From: an uncultured Clostridia bacterium
GTDB taxonomy: Bacteria > Bacillota > Clostridia > TANB77 > CAG-508
DNA length: 64,000 bases
Direction: 5' to 3'
Assembly (NCBI GenBank): GCA_947628815.1
Contig: CANRBJ010000001.1
Span: 62,001-126,000, forward strand
Shown here: positions 1 through 11,128 of the stretch, piece by piece
How the letters are laid out: each line of letters starts with the position of its first letter
Position numbering within the stretch: the stretch's first letter is position 1
Notes under the pieces: generated by a model
Seen by the model: the letters and a program-made list of their open reading frames with translations, nothing else
What the model was told of the DNA's origin: nothing
The model's database searches: none
Translations under genes and position numbers: made by a program

Positions 1-836
1 TTTTTTACTATATTCTTTAATTGTTTCTTCATTTATTTTTAATTTTTGTTTTTCTAATTCCTGTTTTTCTACTAATTGTTTTACTTTTTTTAATAACTCT
101 AATCTATTTTCTTGTTCTTTTATATTTTTTTCTAATTCTTTCTTTTCTTCTTCTATAGCATACTGTTTTGTTGTATATGGAAGATATTCTTCTTTTTCAT
201 TTTGTATTTCTTGCATTCTTTTTTCTATTATATTTATTGGTCTATCTTGAGTTCTATTTGTTCCTATTTCTTCTATTTGCTTTTTATTTAATTTTGCTAT
301 TGTTTTTTGAAATGATAAGTTATCTTCTCCTGTACTTGCCATATTAGACATTTTTTGAACAAGTGCATTTTGTTCTTTTTCGTTTAATTTTACTTCATCT
401 TGAAATGATACTATGGTATTAGTAAATAGTTCTTCATCTACTTTTGTTTGGTCAAAAAAGAATTGATTTCCTAAAGTTTTATCTATATGAAATGTAGAAG
501 ATATATCTTCTAGTTGCTCATTAAATATTATTGGATTTTTCTTTTTAAAGTCTCTGAATACTTCATATTTTGTTCCATCATCTAGTTCATATCCTATTTT
601 GCCAGAAAACTCTCCTCCTTGCCAAGGTGTATACTTTTGGCTATCTGATATGAATTTTCCGTTTTTATTTTTTGATAAACCATAAAACATTCCTAATATG
701 AATTGTAATAATGTGGATTTTCCGGCTTCGTTTTTTCCATATATGATGTTTATTCCATCTTTTAAATATATTTCTTTGTTTTGTAATTTTCCAAATTGAT
801 TTATTTTTAGGTTTGTTATTTTCATTAAAAATTCCA
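1..836 (-). CDS. AAA ATPase, SbcC/YhaN-like DNA repair protein, N-terminal part (runs off window)
   Basis: Reverse strand from ATG 836 (or 825) reads MEFLMKITNLKINQFGKLQNKEIYLKDGINIIYGKNEAGKSTLLQFILGMFYG; Walker A GKNEAGKST; adjacent to SbcD/YhaO-like gene. Confidence 0.75.
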
Positions 837-879
837 TTCCTTTCTAGCTTGGCTCGAAAGCACAATTATAGTAATCTAT

Positions 880-1947
880 TTACATTGCTTCTAATCCAAT
901 TTCAATTGCTTTTAGTATTTCTTCTTTGTTTTCTTCGTTTATTTTTTCTAGCATGTTTTTTATAAAAATACCTTTTAGATTGTTATGCTTTGCTAATTCT
1001 TCTATATCTATTTTTATTGTTGTGCAATTTTTTACTTTAATTATACTTTGATTTTTAATTTGTTTTTGTATTTCATTTGTATCTATTGGAAAACTTCTTT
1101 TTCCTGTTAATATTATTTTTATGTATATGTTACTTTCGTCTTCAAGGCTATTTATTTTTTCTATTATTTCGTCTTGTGATAACATACTTGTAATTTCTAA
1201 CTCTTTTTCTACAAATTCTTTTTTATCTACAGGAACAAATGCTATTTCTAATTTTTTATCTTTTTCTATTTTTCCTACTATCATTCCATGTTTTCCTAAT
1301 TCATCAAATCCTAAACTTATAAGTGATCCAGGATACACTATTTTTTGATTATTTTCTTCATTATAATATGGTTTATGAATATGCCCTAATGCTATATAAT
1401 CAAACCCTAATTTTTTTAATTCTTTTTTAGAGATTGGATTATATTGCATTTCTTCTTTTTCTGATGCATCAAGTGATGTGTGTGTTAATAATATATTAAT
1501 TTTATTTGGGTTTTGTATTTTAATATCTCCTAAGTTTATACTTTTACGATAGAAGTTATTAAAACCAAAACCATATATATCTACTTCTTCTTCTGAATTT
1601 TTTTGGATTTCCTCATCAAAAATAAATACGTTTTTGCTAAATTCAAATTGATTGTAATATGAATCTTTAATTTTAGGATCGTGATTTCCTGGAACTATGT
1701 ATATTTTAGTATTTGGTATTTCTTTAAATAAATTGTTAATATATTCGATTGTGCTTTGTTTTATGTATTCATGCTCGTATAAATCGCCACATATAAATAA
1801 ATGGTCTATATCGTTTTTAGCTATATATTCAATTACTTGTTTAAAAACCCTTCTTTGTTCAAGCCTTCTTTCATTTGCTAAATTATTTTTAGCAAGTGTT
1901 GAAAACGGAACATCGAAGTGAACATCTGCAATATGTACGAATTTCAT
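880..1947 (-). CDS. metallophosphoesterase, SbcD/YhaO-like DNA repair exonuclease
   Basis: MKFVHIADVHFDVPF, ICGDLYEHEY, VPGNHD, LGHIHKP motifs. Confidence 0.85.
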   Translation of the reverse strand: MKFVHIADVHFDVPFSTLAKNNLANERRLEQRRVFKQVIEYIAKNDIDHLFICGDLYEHEYIKQSTIEYINNLFKEIPNTKIYIVPGNHDPKIKDSYYNQFEFSKNVFIFDEEIQKNSEEEVDIYGFGFNNFYRKSINLGDIKIQNPNKINILLTHTSLDASEKEEMQYNPISKKELKKLGFDYIALGHIHKPYYNEENNQKIVYPGSLISLGFDELGKHGMIVGKIEKDKKLEIAFVPVDKKEFVEKELEITSMLSQDEIIEKINSLEDESNIYIKIILTGKRSFPIDTNEIQKQIKNQSIIKVKNCTTIKIDIEELAKHNNLKGIFIKNMLEKINEENKEEILKAIEIGLEAM

Positions 1948-2066
1948 TTTTTACTCCTTTATTTTTTACTGTTAGTATTATATATAAAATAAGAAAAAAT
2001 GTCAATGACTTTTAAAACATTTGTTTTATGTCTTGTTATTACTAAATTTAAGTTTTTAGATGAATA

Positions 2067-2098
2067 AAAATAGCCTAGTTAAACTAGGCTATTTTTAT
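2067..2098 (-). terminator. rho-independent terminator
   Basis: AAAAATAGCCTAGTT-AA-ACTAGGCTATTTTT hairpin at the 3' end of the VirD4-like gene. Confidence 0.75.
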
Positions 2099-4106
2099 TC
2101 ATCTAATGGGCCAAATAGTTCATCAAATTTGGCTTCTAATTCTTTTTGTAAATCTATATCTAATTGGTCTGTTGTATTATCTTCAAGAGGTAAAACTGGT
2201 GCTTCTTTTTGAATTTCAACTGTTAGATTATCCATTTTTGCTTCTTTTTTTGTTTCTTGAATTGGTTGTTGTTTTTCTTCATTTTCTTCTATATCATTAA
2301 ATAAATCGTCTAATGATTCTACTTTTAAATTGTCTACTTGTTTTTCTTTATCTTCTTCATATGGGTTATATGGATTGTATTTTCTCCATACTCCTCTCTC
2401 TATCCTATCAATATTGTTATGACTTATTGCATGAGCTGCTAGTTTTCTTGCCATGTTGCTTTGGAAGTAATAGAACTTTCGCGCTTTTATTGGTTTTACT
2501 CCTTTTTCAAAAATAATACATAAGTCATTATCCATTCTTCTTAGCTCATCTGGTGTCATTAATGCTCTTGCCATTACTTGGTCTGAAACACTTTGACCTT
2601 GTCTCCAGTTGTGTTTGTCTTTGTTAATTGATACACTTTCTCTTTCAATAGTTTTTTCTCCTAGCGCTTTTGAAAAGTATTCTACTGTTTTTCCGCGAAT
2701 TACTTCCTAAGAATACATGTGTATCACAGTTACCAATAATTGTTTCATATGATTTTTCATATACTGCTTCTAATTGGTCTAAGTTTTGTAAGATAACGCT
2801 AAATGATATTTTTCTACTTCTACTTGTTGATATCTTTTTATCAAAATCTGGTACTTTACCAATGTTTGCAAACTCATCTAGTATAAAATAAGTAGGCATT
2901 GGTAATGCTCCTCCATTTTTATCTGCAAAATCATATAATTGTTGAATCATTTGTGAGAAGAATATGGTTAGTAAAAAGTCGTAAGCTGTATGTGTATCTG
3001 AAGATATAACATATACTGCTGTTTTTTTACTTCCTATTTCTTCAAAATTTATTGTATCTGTTGATGTTAAGCTAGCAATTTCTTTTGAATCGAATTTACC
3101 TAGCTTTGATTGTAATGATGATAGAATAGAACCATATGTTTTTTCTGGTGCTACTTCAATTGATTTATAGTTCATTCTTGCTGGATGGTCATAAGGTAAT
3201 TGATTCATTAATTCTGTAAGTAAGTTACTTCCTCCATTTGCGTTTGCTGCTCTTACTAATTCTGCACAGCTTGCTAAGTTTTGTTCTGCTTCTGGTCTTG
3301 TTGCCATTAGATAATAGATTAAGGCTTTTAATAGCATTTCTGCCATATCATCCCAATATGGGTCTTGACCTGATTCTGTTTTTTGGCCTTTTACAACAGT
3401 GTTTGCAATAACGTCTACATCTAGCTCACTAGATATATGCATTAATGGATTATAGCCATCACTTAGTTCTGGTCTAACTAAGTTTAGGATTTTTATTTCA
3501 TATCCATTTTGTTTTAAGTATCCTGCTGTTTTATCGAATAATTCTCCTTTTGGATCTGTAAATACATAAGAGCCAAGCATTTGAAATGCATTTGGTATAG
3601 AGTATGATGCAGATTTACCAGAACCTGATCCGTCCTACTACTAGTACGTTTACATTTCCTCGTTTATCTACTGGTAAGTAGTTATCTTGTGCTAAAATTA
3701 TTCCTTTTTTATTACTTAATACTCTATATTGTTCTCCATTTTTTGACCAATCGCTAGAACCATGTTCTATATCAGAATATTCATTTTTTGGTGCTGTTCT
3801 AATTAATCCAATTAAAACAAATATAGCATAAAGTACACTAAATTTTAATAAACAAGAAAAATATGTTCCAATATAATTTGAAGTAAATGTTTTTCCTATT
3901 ACAGTTCCTAAGTGTGTTACAGATTCATAAATTCCATTAAAGAATTTTGCCCAATCAAATATTCCATTTATTGTTGCGTCTTTTATGCTGTATGCAATTG
4001 GCATAACAAATACTATGGATAAAATTACCCATAGTATTATGAATATAACAAAATTTCTTTTATTTCTTCTAACTGCTCCTTGTACTTTATAATTCATACA
4101 AATCAC
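2095..4106 (-). CDS. type IV secretion coupling protein, VirD4/TraG family; one 669-aa protein if two in-frame CGG are read as CGGN
   Basis: Track ORFs 3615-4106, 2645-3580 and 2095-2574 join by skipping C at 3632 and 2695: NVLVVG-G-SGSGKSAS and LGSNS-G-KTVEYFSKALGEKTIERE; (2012-2)/3 is an integer. Confidence 0.85.
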
Positions 4107-4126
4107 CTCTTAAAGTATCTTTTGTA

Positions 4127-4384
4127 CTAAATTTCCATTTCTTCTTTTTCTGCTTTTTCTAAGAATTGTACGTTTACAATTTTTCCATTTTCGTCTTTTT
4201 CATATTTTGCATATCCAAGTTGTATAGAAATTTCGCCTTCTGGCATTTGTTTACCTTTTTGTGGTATTTTTTTTCTATTATTTACTGTTGTTGGTGGGCA
4301 TTGAATATTTTCTTTTTCTTCATCATATGCCATATCTCCAAAAACTACTGTAAATTCTGCTGGTTTTTCAATTGAATTTCCCAT
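4127..4384 (-). CDS. hypothetical protein
   Basis: 85-aa ORF between two genes of the same orientation; ribosome-binding-like upstream sequence. Confidence 0.6.
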   Translation of the reverse strand: MGNSIEKPAEFTVVFGDMAYDEEKENIQCPPTTVNNRKKIPQKGKQMPEGEISIQLGYAKYEKDENGKIVNVQFLEKAEKEEMEI

Positions 4385-4394
4385 TTTTTCCTCC

Positions 4395-4922
4395 CTATTC
4401 TTCTCTTATTTCAAAAGCAAAATAAGATTTGTATGGTTTTAATTTACACTTTCCTTTTATTTCATTTGTTTTTTCATCCAAATATACTATTGGTTTTATT
4501 TCTTCCGTTGTTTCTGGGTCTATTATTGATATTGGTCTCTTTAAATTTGGTGTATATTTAAATTCTTTATAAACAGAACTTTCTTCTGAATATAAAGTAT
4601 TAAATTTAACTGGCATTGGTTTTTTTGAAATACGAAGTTTTTCTTCTTCCATAATTCCAGTATTTACTACAACTTTTTCTCTTCCAAAGGATAAAATCAC
4701 AAGTTGCTCTCCATCTGGTGATGGGTTATCAACAAAAAAAGTCTTTCTTTTTAAATCTCCATTTAATTCTTCCATATAATCTAGTCTTTCTACTGTGAAC
4801 TTTGGTGAATCTTTTAAAAATTCCTTTTCTGTTTTATTAATTCTATAAATAACTGTGTTTACATCTTTTGGGTCTGTTATACTAAAATGTTTGCCTTGAA
4901 AACTTTCCATTTTATTCCCCAC
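4395..4922 (-). CDS. hypothetical protein
   Basis: 175-aa ORF; start may be the internal Met at 4910. Confidence 0.6.
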   Translation of the reverse strand: MGNKMESFQGKHFSITDPKDVNTVIYRINKTEKEFLKDSPKFTVERLDYMEELNGDLKRKTFFVDNPSPDGEQLVILSFGREKVVVNTGIMEEEKLRISKKPMPVKFNTLYSEESSVYKEFKYTPNLKRPISIIDPETTEEIKPIVYLDEKTNEIKGKCKLKPYKSYFAFEIREE

Positions 4923-5018
4923 CTTTTACTTTTATCCTATGTATCGTAGTTCGTATTTTTTTACCACTATACATAATTATACTATTTATTTTAAGCAATG
5001 TCAATGCTTTTTGTGTTT

Positions 5019-5966
5019 TTAATTTATGTTAACGTATTGTTTGTTTCGTGGATTAAATGTTGAAATTTCTTTTAGTTTTTCAAATAGTTCTCTTTCTTCT
5101 TCTGTTAAATTTTTTGGGACCATAATTCTTACAGTTGCTGTTAGGTCTCCTCTTCCACCTTTTCCATCTTTATATCCTTTTCCTGGCAGACGTAGTTTTT
5201 CTCCACTTTCTATTCCTGCTGGAACGTAAACCGATATTGTATCATCTATTCCATCTAAGTTAACACGAGTTCCTAATGCCGCTTCCCATGGAGTTAGGTA
5301 TAAAGATGTATATAGGTCATACCCTATTAATTCAAACTTACTATCTTTTTCTACTTGAATTTTTATAAATAAATCTCCATTTTTTCCACCATTTTTTCCA
5401 ATCTTGCCTTGACCTATTAAACGTATTTTTTCTCCATCTCTAATTCCTGCTGGTATTTTTATATTAAATGTTTTCATTTTTCCATCAACAGTTCTTAGTG
5501 ATATTTTTTTGTTTAGCCCATAAAATGCTTCTTCTATTGATATAGATATTGCAGTTTCTATGTTTTCTCCTTTTTGTTGTAGCTCCTTTTTAGCAGGCTT
5601 TTTTCCTACATCTTCCTTTTCTTCTTTCATACTACCAAAGAACATATTGAAAAAATCACTAAATACAGAATCTGCACTTCTTTTTGATTCTTCGTATTGT
5701 TCTTTTTTTCTTTTATTTCCAATATGTGTATTCCACATTCTATCATATTTTCTTCTAGATACACTGCTAGATAGAACTTGATATGCTTCATTTATATCTT
5801 TAAAACGTTCTTCTGACACCCTATCTCCTACATTTACATCTGGATGATATTTTTTAGCTTGTTCACGATAGGCTTGTTTTATTTCTTCCATTGTTACTTT
5901 ATTGGTATCTAGCCCAATTATTTTATAATAATCCTTAAAAATCATTTCAACATCCTCCACTTTCAT
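5019..5966 (-). CDS. DnaJ/CbpA-like J-domain co-chaperone
   Basis: J domain with HPD (YHPDVNVGD) and DnaJ C-terminal domain (IKIPAGIRDGEKIRLIGQG). Confidence 0.87.
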   Translation of the reverse strand: MKVEDVEMIFKDYYKIIGLDTNKVTMEEIKQAYREQAKKYHPDVNVGDRVSEERFKDINEAYQVLSSSVSRRKYDRMWNTHIGNKRKKEQYEESKRSADSVFSDFFNMFFGSMKEEKEDVGKKPAKKELQQKGENIETAISISIEEAFYGLNKKISLRTVDGKMKTFNIKIPAGIRDGEKIRLIGQGKIGKNGGKNGDLFIKIQVEKDSKFELIGYDLYTSLYLTPWEAALGTRVNLDGIDDTISVYVPAGIESGEKLRLPGKGYKDGKGGRGDLTATVRIMVPKNLTEEERELFEKLKEISTFNPRNKQYVNIN

Positions 5967-6013
5967 GGTGATATTATTATATCAAGCACAAGGCTCTTTT
6001 TCAATAGTTTGCA

Positions 6014-6046
6014 TAAAAAAACTTATGGCAAAAGCCACAAGTTTTT
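6014..6046 (-). terminator. rho-independent terminator
   Basis: AAAAACTTATGGC-AAAA-GCCACAAGTTTTTT just downstream of 6049. Confidence 0.6.
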
Positions 6047-6048
6047 TA

Positions 6049-6459
6049 CTATTTTATGTAAATATCCACTTTATTATCGTATTCCATACTGTTTTCTAAT
6101 TCAATATGATAGAATAGATGAATTTCTTTTATTTTTTCTTTATATTTAACAACTTCTATTTTCTTGGTAGTAATGGTCATATTTAAAATACCATAAGGAG
6201 TATTTAAAGTTGTATGACTTGGAATTTTTTTATCAAATGTCATATTTTGACCATTCCTTAAGGTAATTATTTTATCTTCTAATATTGTCATTTTAAAAAC
6301 TAATTCTTGTTCTTCATATTTTTCTGTAAATTGCAATACTGCTCCATTTGTATGATATGTAATTTCGCCACTACTTTTATTTGTTTCCTTTTCATGTTTT
6401 TGTTCTAATATTTGTTCAGACGTAATTTCTACTTCTACTTTTTGTATTAATTTAGGCAT
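6049..6459 (-). CDS. DUF1934-like (calycin-fold) protein
   Basis: ORF with GAVLQFTEKYEEQELVFKMTILEDKIITLRNGQ. Confidence 0.6.
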   Translation of the reverse strand: MPKLIQKVEVEITSEQILEQKHEKETNKSSGEITYHTNGAVLQFTEKYEEQELVFKMTILEDKIITLRNGQNMTFDKKIPSHTTLNTPYGILNMTITTKKIEVVKYKEKIKEIHLFYHIELENSMEYDNKVDIYIK

Positions 6460-6489
6460 TCCTTATTACTCCCCTTTTTTATACCGTTT

Positions 6490-7881
6490 TTACATATTAT
6501 AAATTTCTTCAACTATTTTATTAAAATGCATGCCGTTTGATGCTTTTATTAACAATGTATCTTCTGGTTGTATAATTTCTTTTATTTTTTTTATTGCTTC
6601 TTGGTTTTCATTATAATGATATGTATTTTCCTTTTTCATTCCATTTTGTATGGCTATATCCATTATATTTATTGCTTCTTTTCCCACTGTTACTAATATA
6701 TCTATTTTATTTTTTGCAACTTCTTCTCCCACTTTTTCATGCAATTTTTTAGAATATTCACCTAGTTCTAGCATATCTCCTAATATAGCTATTTTTCTTA
6801 TAGAATGCATTTTAGATAAATACTCAATTGCAGCCTTCATAGAATCATAATTTGCATTGTAACAATCATTTATTATAGTTACATTATTTTTGTTTTTCTT
6901 TATTTCCATTCTATTTTTTGTTAATTCAAATTTCTTTATTCCATCTAATATATCTTCTTTTGGTATCCCTACTAATTGCCCTACACATATAGCACATAAA
7001 GCATTATACACAAAGTGTTTTCCACCTATTGGTACTGTTACTTGTTGTTCTTCGTTATTGAAAGATGCTACAAACACACTAGAATACTCCTGTAAATTAA
7101 TTTGTTTTGCCATAAAATCGCTTTTATTATCTATTCCAAATGTAGCTACTTTATATTGCACATTTTTCTTGTTCCATTCGCATAACATATCATTATCATT
7201 ATTTATTACTAATATTCCGTCTTTATCCATTCCTTCTAAGATTTCTAGCTTTGCTTTTAATATGTTTTGTCTTGAACCTAAGTTTCCTATGTGTGCTGTA
7301 CCAACATTTGTTATTACTGCAATTGTTGGTTTTGCTATATTAGTTAATGCTCGAATTTCCCCAGATTTACTCATTCCCATTTCTACAACCATTGCTGTAT
7401 GATTTTTTAGTTTTAGAATAGTTAATGGTAAACCTATCTGATTATTCAGATTACCTTCTGTTTTTAATACATTATATTTTTTTGATACTACACTTGCTAA
7501 TATATCTTTTGTACTTGTTTTTCCTACACTTCCTGTTACCGCTATTACTGGTATATCATACATTTTACGCTTATATTCTGCAAGTTCTTTAAGTGTCTTT
7601 ATAGTATCTTCTACTATTATAATTGTCCTATCTTTAAATTTTTCTTTAATATCACTTTTTATTTCTATGTTTTCTAGAATACAAACTTTTGCACCATATT
7701 TTAGCGCCTCTTCATATAAGGTATTTCCATCGAAATTTTCTCCCTTAATGCCTATGTATACATCACCTTTATTTATTTGCCTTGTGTCTTTTGAAAAATT
7801 TTCACAAAGTTCGTCTTCGTTTCCAAATACAAGTTTTGCATTGCAAATTTTTAAAATATCTCTTACTTTTATTTCCTTCAT
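6490..7881 (-). CDS. murF: UDP-N-acetylmuramoyl-tripeptide--D-alanyl-D-alanine ligase
   Basis: VTGSVGKTSTKD, EMGMSKSGEI, NDCYNANYDSM motifs. Confidence 0.92.
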   Translation of the reverse strand: MKEIKVRDILKICNAKLVFGNEDELCENFSKDTRQINKGDVYIGIKGENFDGNTLYEEALKYGAKVCILENIEIKSDIKEKFKDRTIIIVEDTIKTLKELAEYKRKMYDIPVIAVTGSVGKTSTKDILASVVSKKYNVLKTEGNLNNQIGLPLTILKLKNHTAMVVEMGMSKSGEIRALTNIAKPTIAVITNVGTAHIGNLGSRQNILKAKLEILEGMDKDGILVINNDNDMLCEWNKKNVQYKVATFGIDNKSDFMAKQINLQEYSSVFVASFNNEEQQVTVPIGGKHFVYNALCAICVGQLVGIPKEDILDGIKKFELTKNRMEIKKNKNNVTIINDCYNANYDSMKAAIEYLSKMHSIRKIAILGDMLELGEYSKKLHEKVGEEVAKNKIDILVTVGKEAINIMDIAIQNGMKKENTYHYNENQEAIKKIKEIIQPEDTLLIKASNGMHFNKIVEEIYNM

Positions 7882-7909
7882 GCCTTCTCCTTCTTTATAT
7901 ATATATTGC

Positions 7910-8485
7910 TTATTTTAATTGGTTATTCTTTTTTTCTATAATTTGATTTATTAAATTTATTGTATCTGGATGAATTAGGCTATTTTTTCCTAAGCTATAT
8001 TTTATTGCTCTTTTTGAAACACATAATACCCCTTCATCTAAGTCTTTATTACTAATCTCTCGTGCTTCTATTAATTCCTCATTTGTTCTATTTTCTTCTG
8101 TTTTATCTGCTATATAAATTATTTTATCGAATGCAGTCATATTAACATTTCCTGTTGTATGAAAAATAATTGCTTGTGCCATTTCTTTTGAAAAACCAAA
8201 CTTTTTAATAGCAATATCTGCTCCAATTTTAGAATGCCACAAACCCGGTTCTTTTTCCTCTATTTCATCAAACACAATTCCATTATCTTTTGCATATTTT
8301 AATGCTTCATCTTTTGGTATTTCTTTTGCAATATCATGTGCAATTCCGACTAGCCTTGCTTTTTCTTCATCAAGTCCATAAATTTTTGCAAGTTCTACAG
8401 CACGACGCGCCACACCACAAGAATGGTTAAATCTTTTTTCTGACATAGATCTTTTTACAATTTCTTTTATTTCTTCAAATTTCAT
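7910..8485 (-). CDS. yqeK: HD-domain bis(5'-nucleosyl)-tetraphosphatase, YqeK family
   Basis: RFNHSCGVARRAVELAKIYGLD, GIAHDIAKE, LWHSKIGA, ADKTEENR. Confidence 0.87.
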   Translation of the reverse strand: MKFEEIKEIVKRSMSEKRFNHSCGVARRAVELAKIYGLDEEKARLVGIAHDIAKEIPKDEALKYAKDNGIVFDEIEEKEPGLWHSKIGADIAIKKFGFSKEMAQAIIFHTTGNVNMTAFDKIIYIADKTEENRTNEELIEAREISNKDLDEGVLCVSKRAIKYSLGKNSLIHPDTINLINQIIEKKNNQLK

Positions 8486-8645
8486 TTTCTATCACCTTTT
8501 TCGTTTTTTATAGCATATACTTATTCTTTCAATTTGTAAAGTTATTATTTTCAAAAAAAACAAAAAAATATAATATATTAATTGACTTTTTTCAGCTATT
8601 ATATATAATATATTTGTAATTTATACAAAAGAGGAGAGTTTATAT

Positions 8646-9483
8646 ATGGAACCTAGAAAAAATTTAGCACTTTGGATTATTCTTATACTTATTTTAATTT
8701 GTTCAATTGTTTTTTTCTCATTTGTTGTTGCAAGTGTTGGGATAATGCAAAAAACTGGAGATGAAAGAAGTATTTCACGTATTGAATATAATAATGGAGA
8801 TTTGCTAACTACTCTTAATGCTATCGTTGTTAAAGTTTCTGAGCAATATTTGACGGTTATAGAAAAGAACAATACTAAAAACTTAATTGATGTTAGCATT
8901 TCTAATATTGAAAATTTTGAATTTAAGAAAGGTCAAGAAATTTGTATTTATTATAGAGGAACGATTGCTGAATCTTTTCCTGCACAAATTTCTGATGTTT
9001 CTAAAATAGAGATTGTAAAAGATGAAAGTAATGTTAAAATTTCAGAAGATGTTATAAGATTTTGTTATAGCAATAGAAATAATGTTTCTTTGGCAATAAA
9101 TGAATTTGATTCTTTTGGAATTAGCTTTACTATAACTGATTCTAATGAGTTACCTTATGAATATTCTAATATGTATTACATTTCTAAGAAAAGTGAACCA
9201 GATTATACATTTAAAAAATTAACTAATATTTCTGATATTAGTTGTGAAGATACTATTACACCTTTAGCTTATAATATGCCAAATATGACAGACAATAATT
9301 CTATTAACATTGTTGGAAAAAAAATAGATTGGTCTCCTATTTACGGCAAACTTAGTGAGCGGTGAGTATCAATTCGTAACATCAACGAAAGACTATGGAA
9401 TAGCTAGTTTTCAAATTATTATTCAGTTTAAAGTTGATGCAAATGGTAATATTACTTATGATAAGCCAATTTTTATGTCATAG
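8646..9483 (+). CDS. membrane-anchored exported hypothetical protein; one in-frame CGG
   Basis: N-terminal TM; GAG-CGGT-GAG at 9360-9362; after the shift the frame stays open to TAG at 9481-9483 (SEGEYQFVTSTKDYGIASFQIIIQFKVDANGNITYDKPIFMS). Confidence 0.8.
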
Positions 9484-9551
9484 TATTGTATAATTTTTAT
9501 TATTGTGTTAATATATAAATTAAATTAATTATTAGTAAGGAGGATTTAAAA

Positions 9552-10106
9552 ATGGGTTGGATTATTCTTGGGATTGTTGTTGTTTTAATTTTATTTATTA
9601 TTGGTTTATATAATGGCTTAGTAAGATTAAGGCAAAGAGTGAATAATGCTTGGAGTCAAATTGATGTTCAATTACAACGTCGTTTCGATTTAATCCCAAA
9701 TTTAGTAGAAACTGTTAAAGGATATATGAAACATGAAGAAGGTACTTTAACAAAAATTGCTGAACTTAGAACTGCTTGGGCAAATGCAAGTGGTGTTTCA
9801 GAAAAGGCTGAATTAGATAATCAATTATCTGGTGCTTTAAAAACTATTATGGCTGTTTCTGAAAACTATCCAGATTTAAAGGCTAGTCAAAACTTTTCTG
9901 AATTACAAGAGGAATTAAGAAATACAGAAAATAAAATTTCGTATTCAAGACAATTTTACAATGATAGCGTTACTATGTATAATACAAAATTAGAAGTAGT
10001 TCCATCAAATATTATTGCATCTATGTTTAATTTTAAACCAGCTGAGTTATTTAAGGTAGAATCTGATGAAGCTAGAAAAAATGTAAAAGTTGATTTTAAT
10101 AACTAA
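9552..10106 (+). CDS. lemA: LemA family protein
   Basis: [59 protein letters not shown]. Confidence 0.93.
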   Translation: MGWIILGIVVVLILFIIGLYNGLVRLRQRVNNAWSQIDVQLQRRFDLIPNLVETVKGYMKHEEGTLTKIAELRTAWANASGVSEKAELDNQLSGALKTIMAVSENYPDLKASQNFSELQEELRNTENKISYSRQFYNDSVTMYNTKLEVVPSNIIASMFNFKPAELFKVESDEARKNVKVDFNN

Positions 10107-10112
10107 ATTAAA

Positions 10113-10132
10113 GAGTAGGTCGTACCTACTCT
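10113..10132 (+). other. intergenic hairpin between lemA and htpX
   Basis: AGAGTAGGT-CGT-ACCTACTCT inverted repeat. Confidence 0.5.
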
Positions 10133-10158
10133 ATTATTTAAAATAGGAGGTTTTATGT

Positions 10159-11055
10159 ATGTTTGAAGATATTCGTAAAAATAAAATAAAAACTGGTTTT
10201 ATTGTCTCTATTTTTATTTTACTTATTACTTTAATTATTTATTATATTTGTATTGCATTTGATCTTGGCAGTGTTTCTATTGTAATTGCTCTTGCTTTTT
10301 CCATTTTTTCTACTGCTGTTACTTACTATAATTGCGATAAAATTGTTCTTGCTTCTTGCAATGCAAGACCTGCTACAAAAGAAGAAGATTTAAAATTGGT
10401 TAATATTTTGGACGCCTTGGTCGTTAGTGCTGGGCTAGAAACTAAGCCTAAATTGTATGTTGTAGAAGATGCTCAACCTAATGCCTTTGCAACTGGTAGA
10501 AATCCTGAACATTCGGTTATTTGTGTTACTACCGGACTTTTGGAAAAACTCGAATATTATGAACTTGAAGGCGTTGTTGCTCACGAGTTAGGTCATATTA
10601 GAAATTACGATATTCGCTTATCTTGTGTTATTTCTGTTATGGTTGGTTTTATTGTTATGATTACAGATTGGCTTAGTCGTTCTTTTTTATGGAGAGACTT
10701 TGATGATGATAGAGATAATAAATCTAGTGGAATATTAGCCATTGTTGGAATTTTTCTTATGATACTTGCTCCTATTTTCGCAAAACTTTTACAACTTGCT
10801 GTTTCAAGAAGAAGAGAATTTTTAGCAGACGCTACTGCTGTAGAATTTACAAGAAATCCTGATGGTTTAATTTCTGCATTAGAGAAAATTTCTTCTGATC
10901 CAAATGAATTAAAAACTGCAAGTGCTGCTACTGCTCACATGTATATTGCAGAACCATTTAGAAAAAACGCTAATTCGAAAAAAAGAAGCACAAGCTGGTT
11001 TTCAACCCACCCTAGCACAGAAGATAGAATTGAAGCTTTACGAAATTTAAAATAA
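10159..11055 (+). CDS. htpX: M48 zinc metalloprotease HtpX-like
   Basis: VVAHELGHIRNYD; multiple TM; SRRREFLADA. Confidence 0.92.
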   Translation: MFEDIRKNKIKTGFIVSIFILLITLIIYYICIAFDLGSVSIVIALAFSIFSTAVTYYNCDKIVLASCNARPATKEEDLKLVNILDALVVSAGLETKPKLYVVEDAQPNAFATGRNPEHSVICVTTGLLEKLEYYELEGVVAHELGHIRNYDIRLSCVISVMVGFIVMITDWLSRSFLWRDFDDDRDNKSSGILAIVGIFLMILAPIFAKLLQLAVSRRREFLADATAVEFTRNPDGLISALEKISSDPNELKTASAATAHMYIAEPFRKNANSKKRSTSWFSTHPSTEDRIEALRNLK

Positions 11056-11128
11056 TCTTTATATAAAACCCGCGAAGCTGTACTGCTAGCGGGATTCACA
11101 TTTTGCAATATATTACTTTATGTGTATT

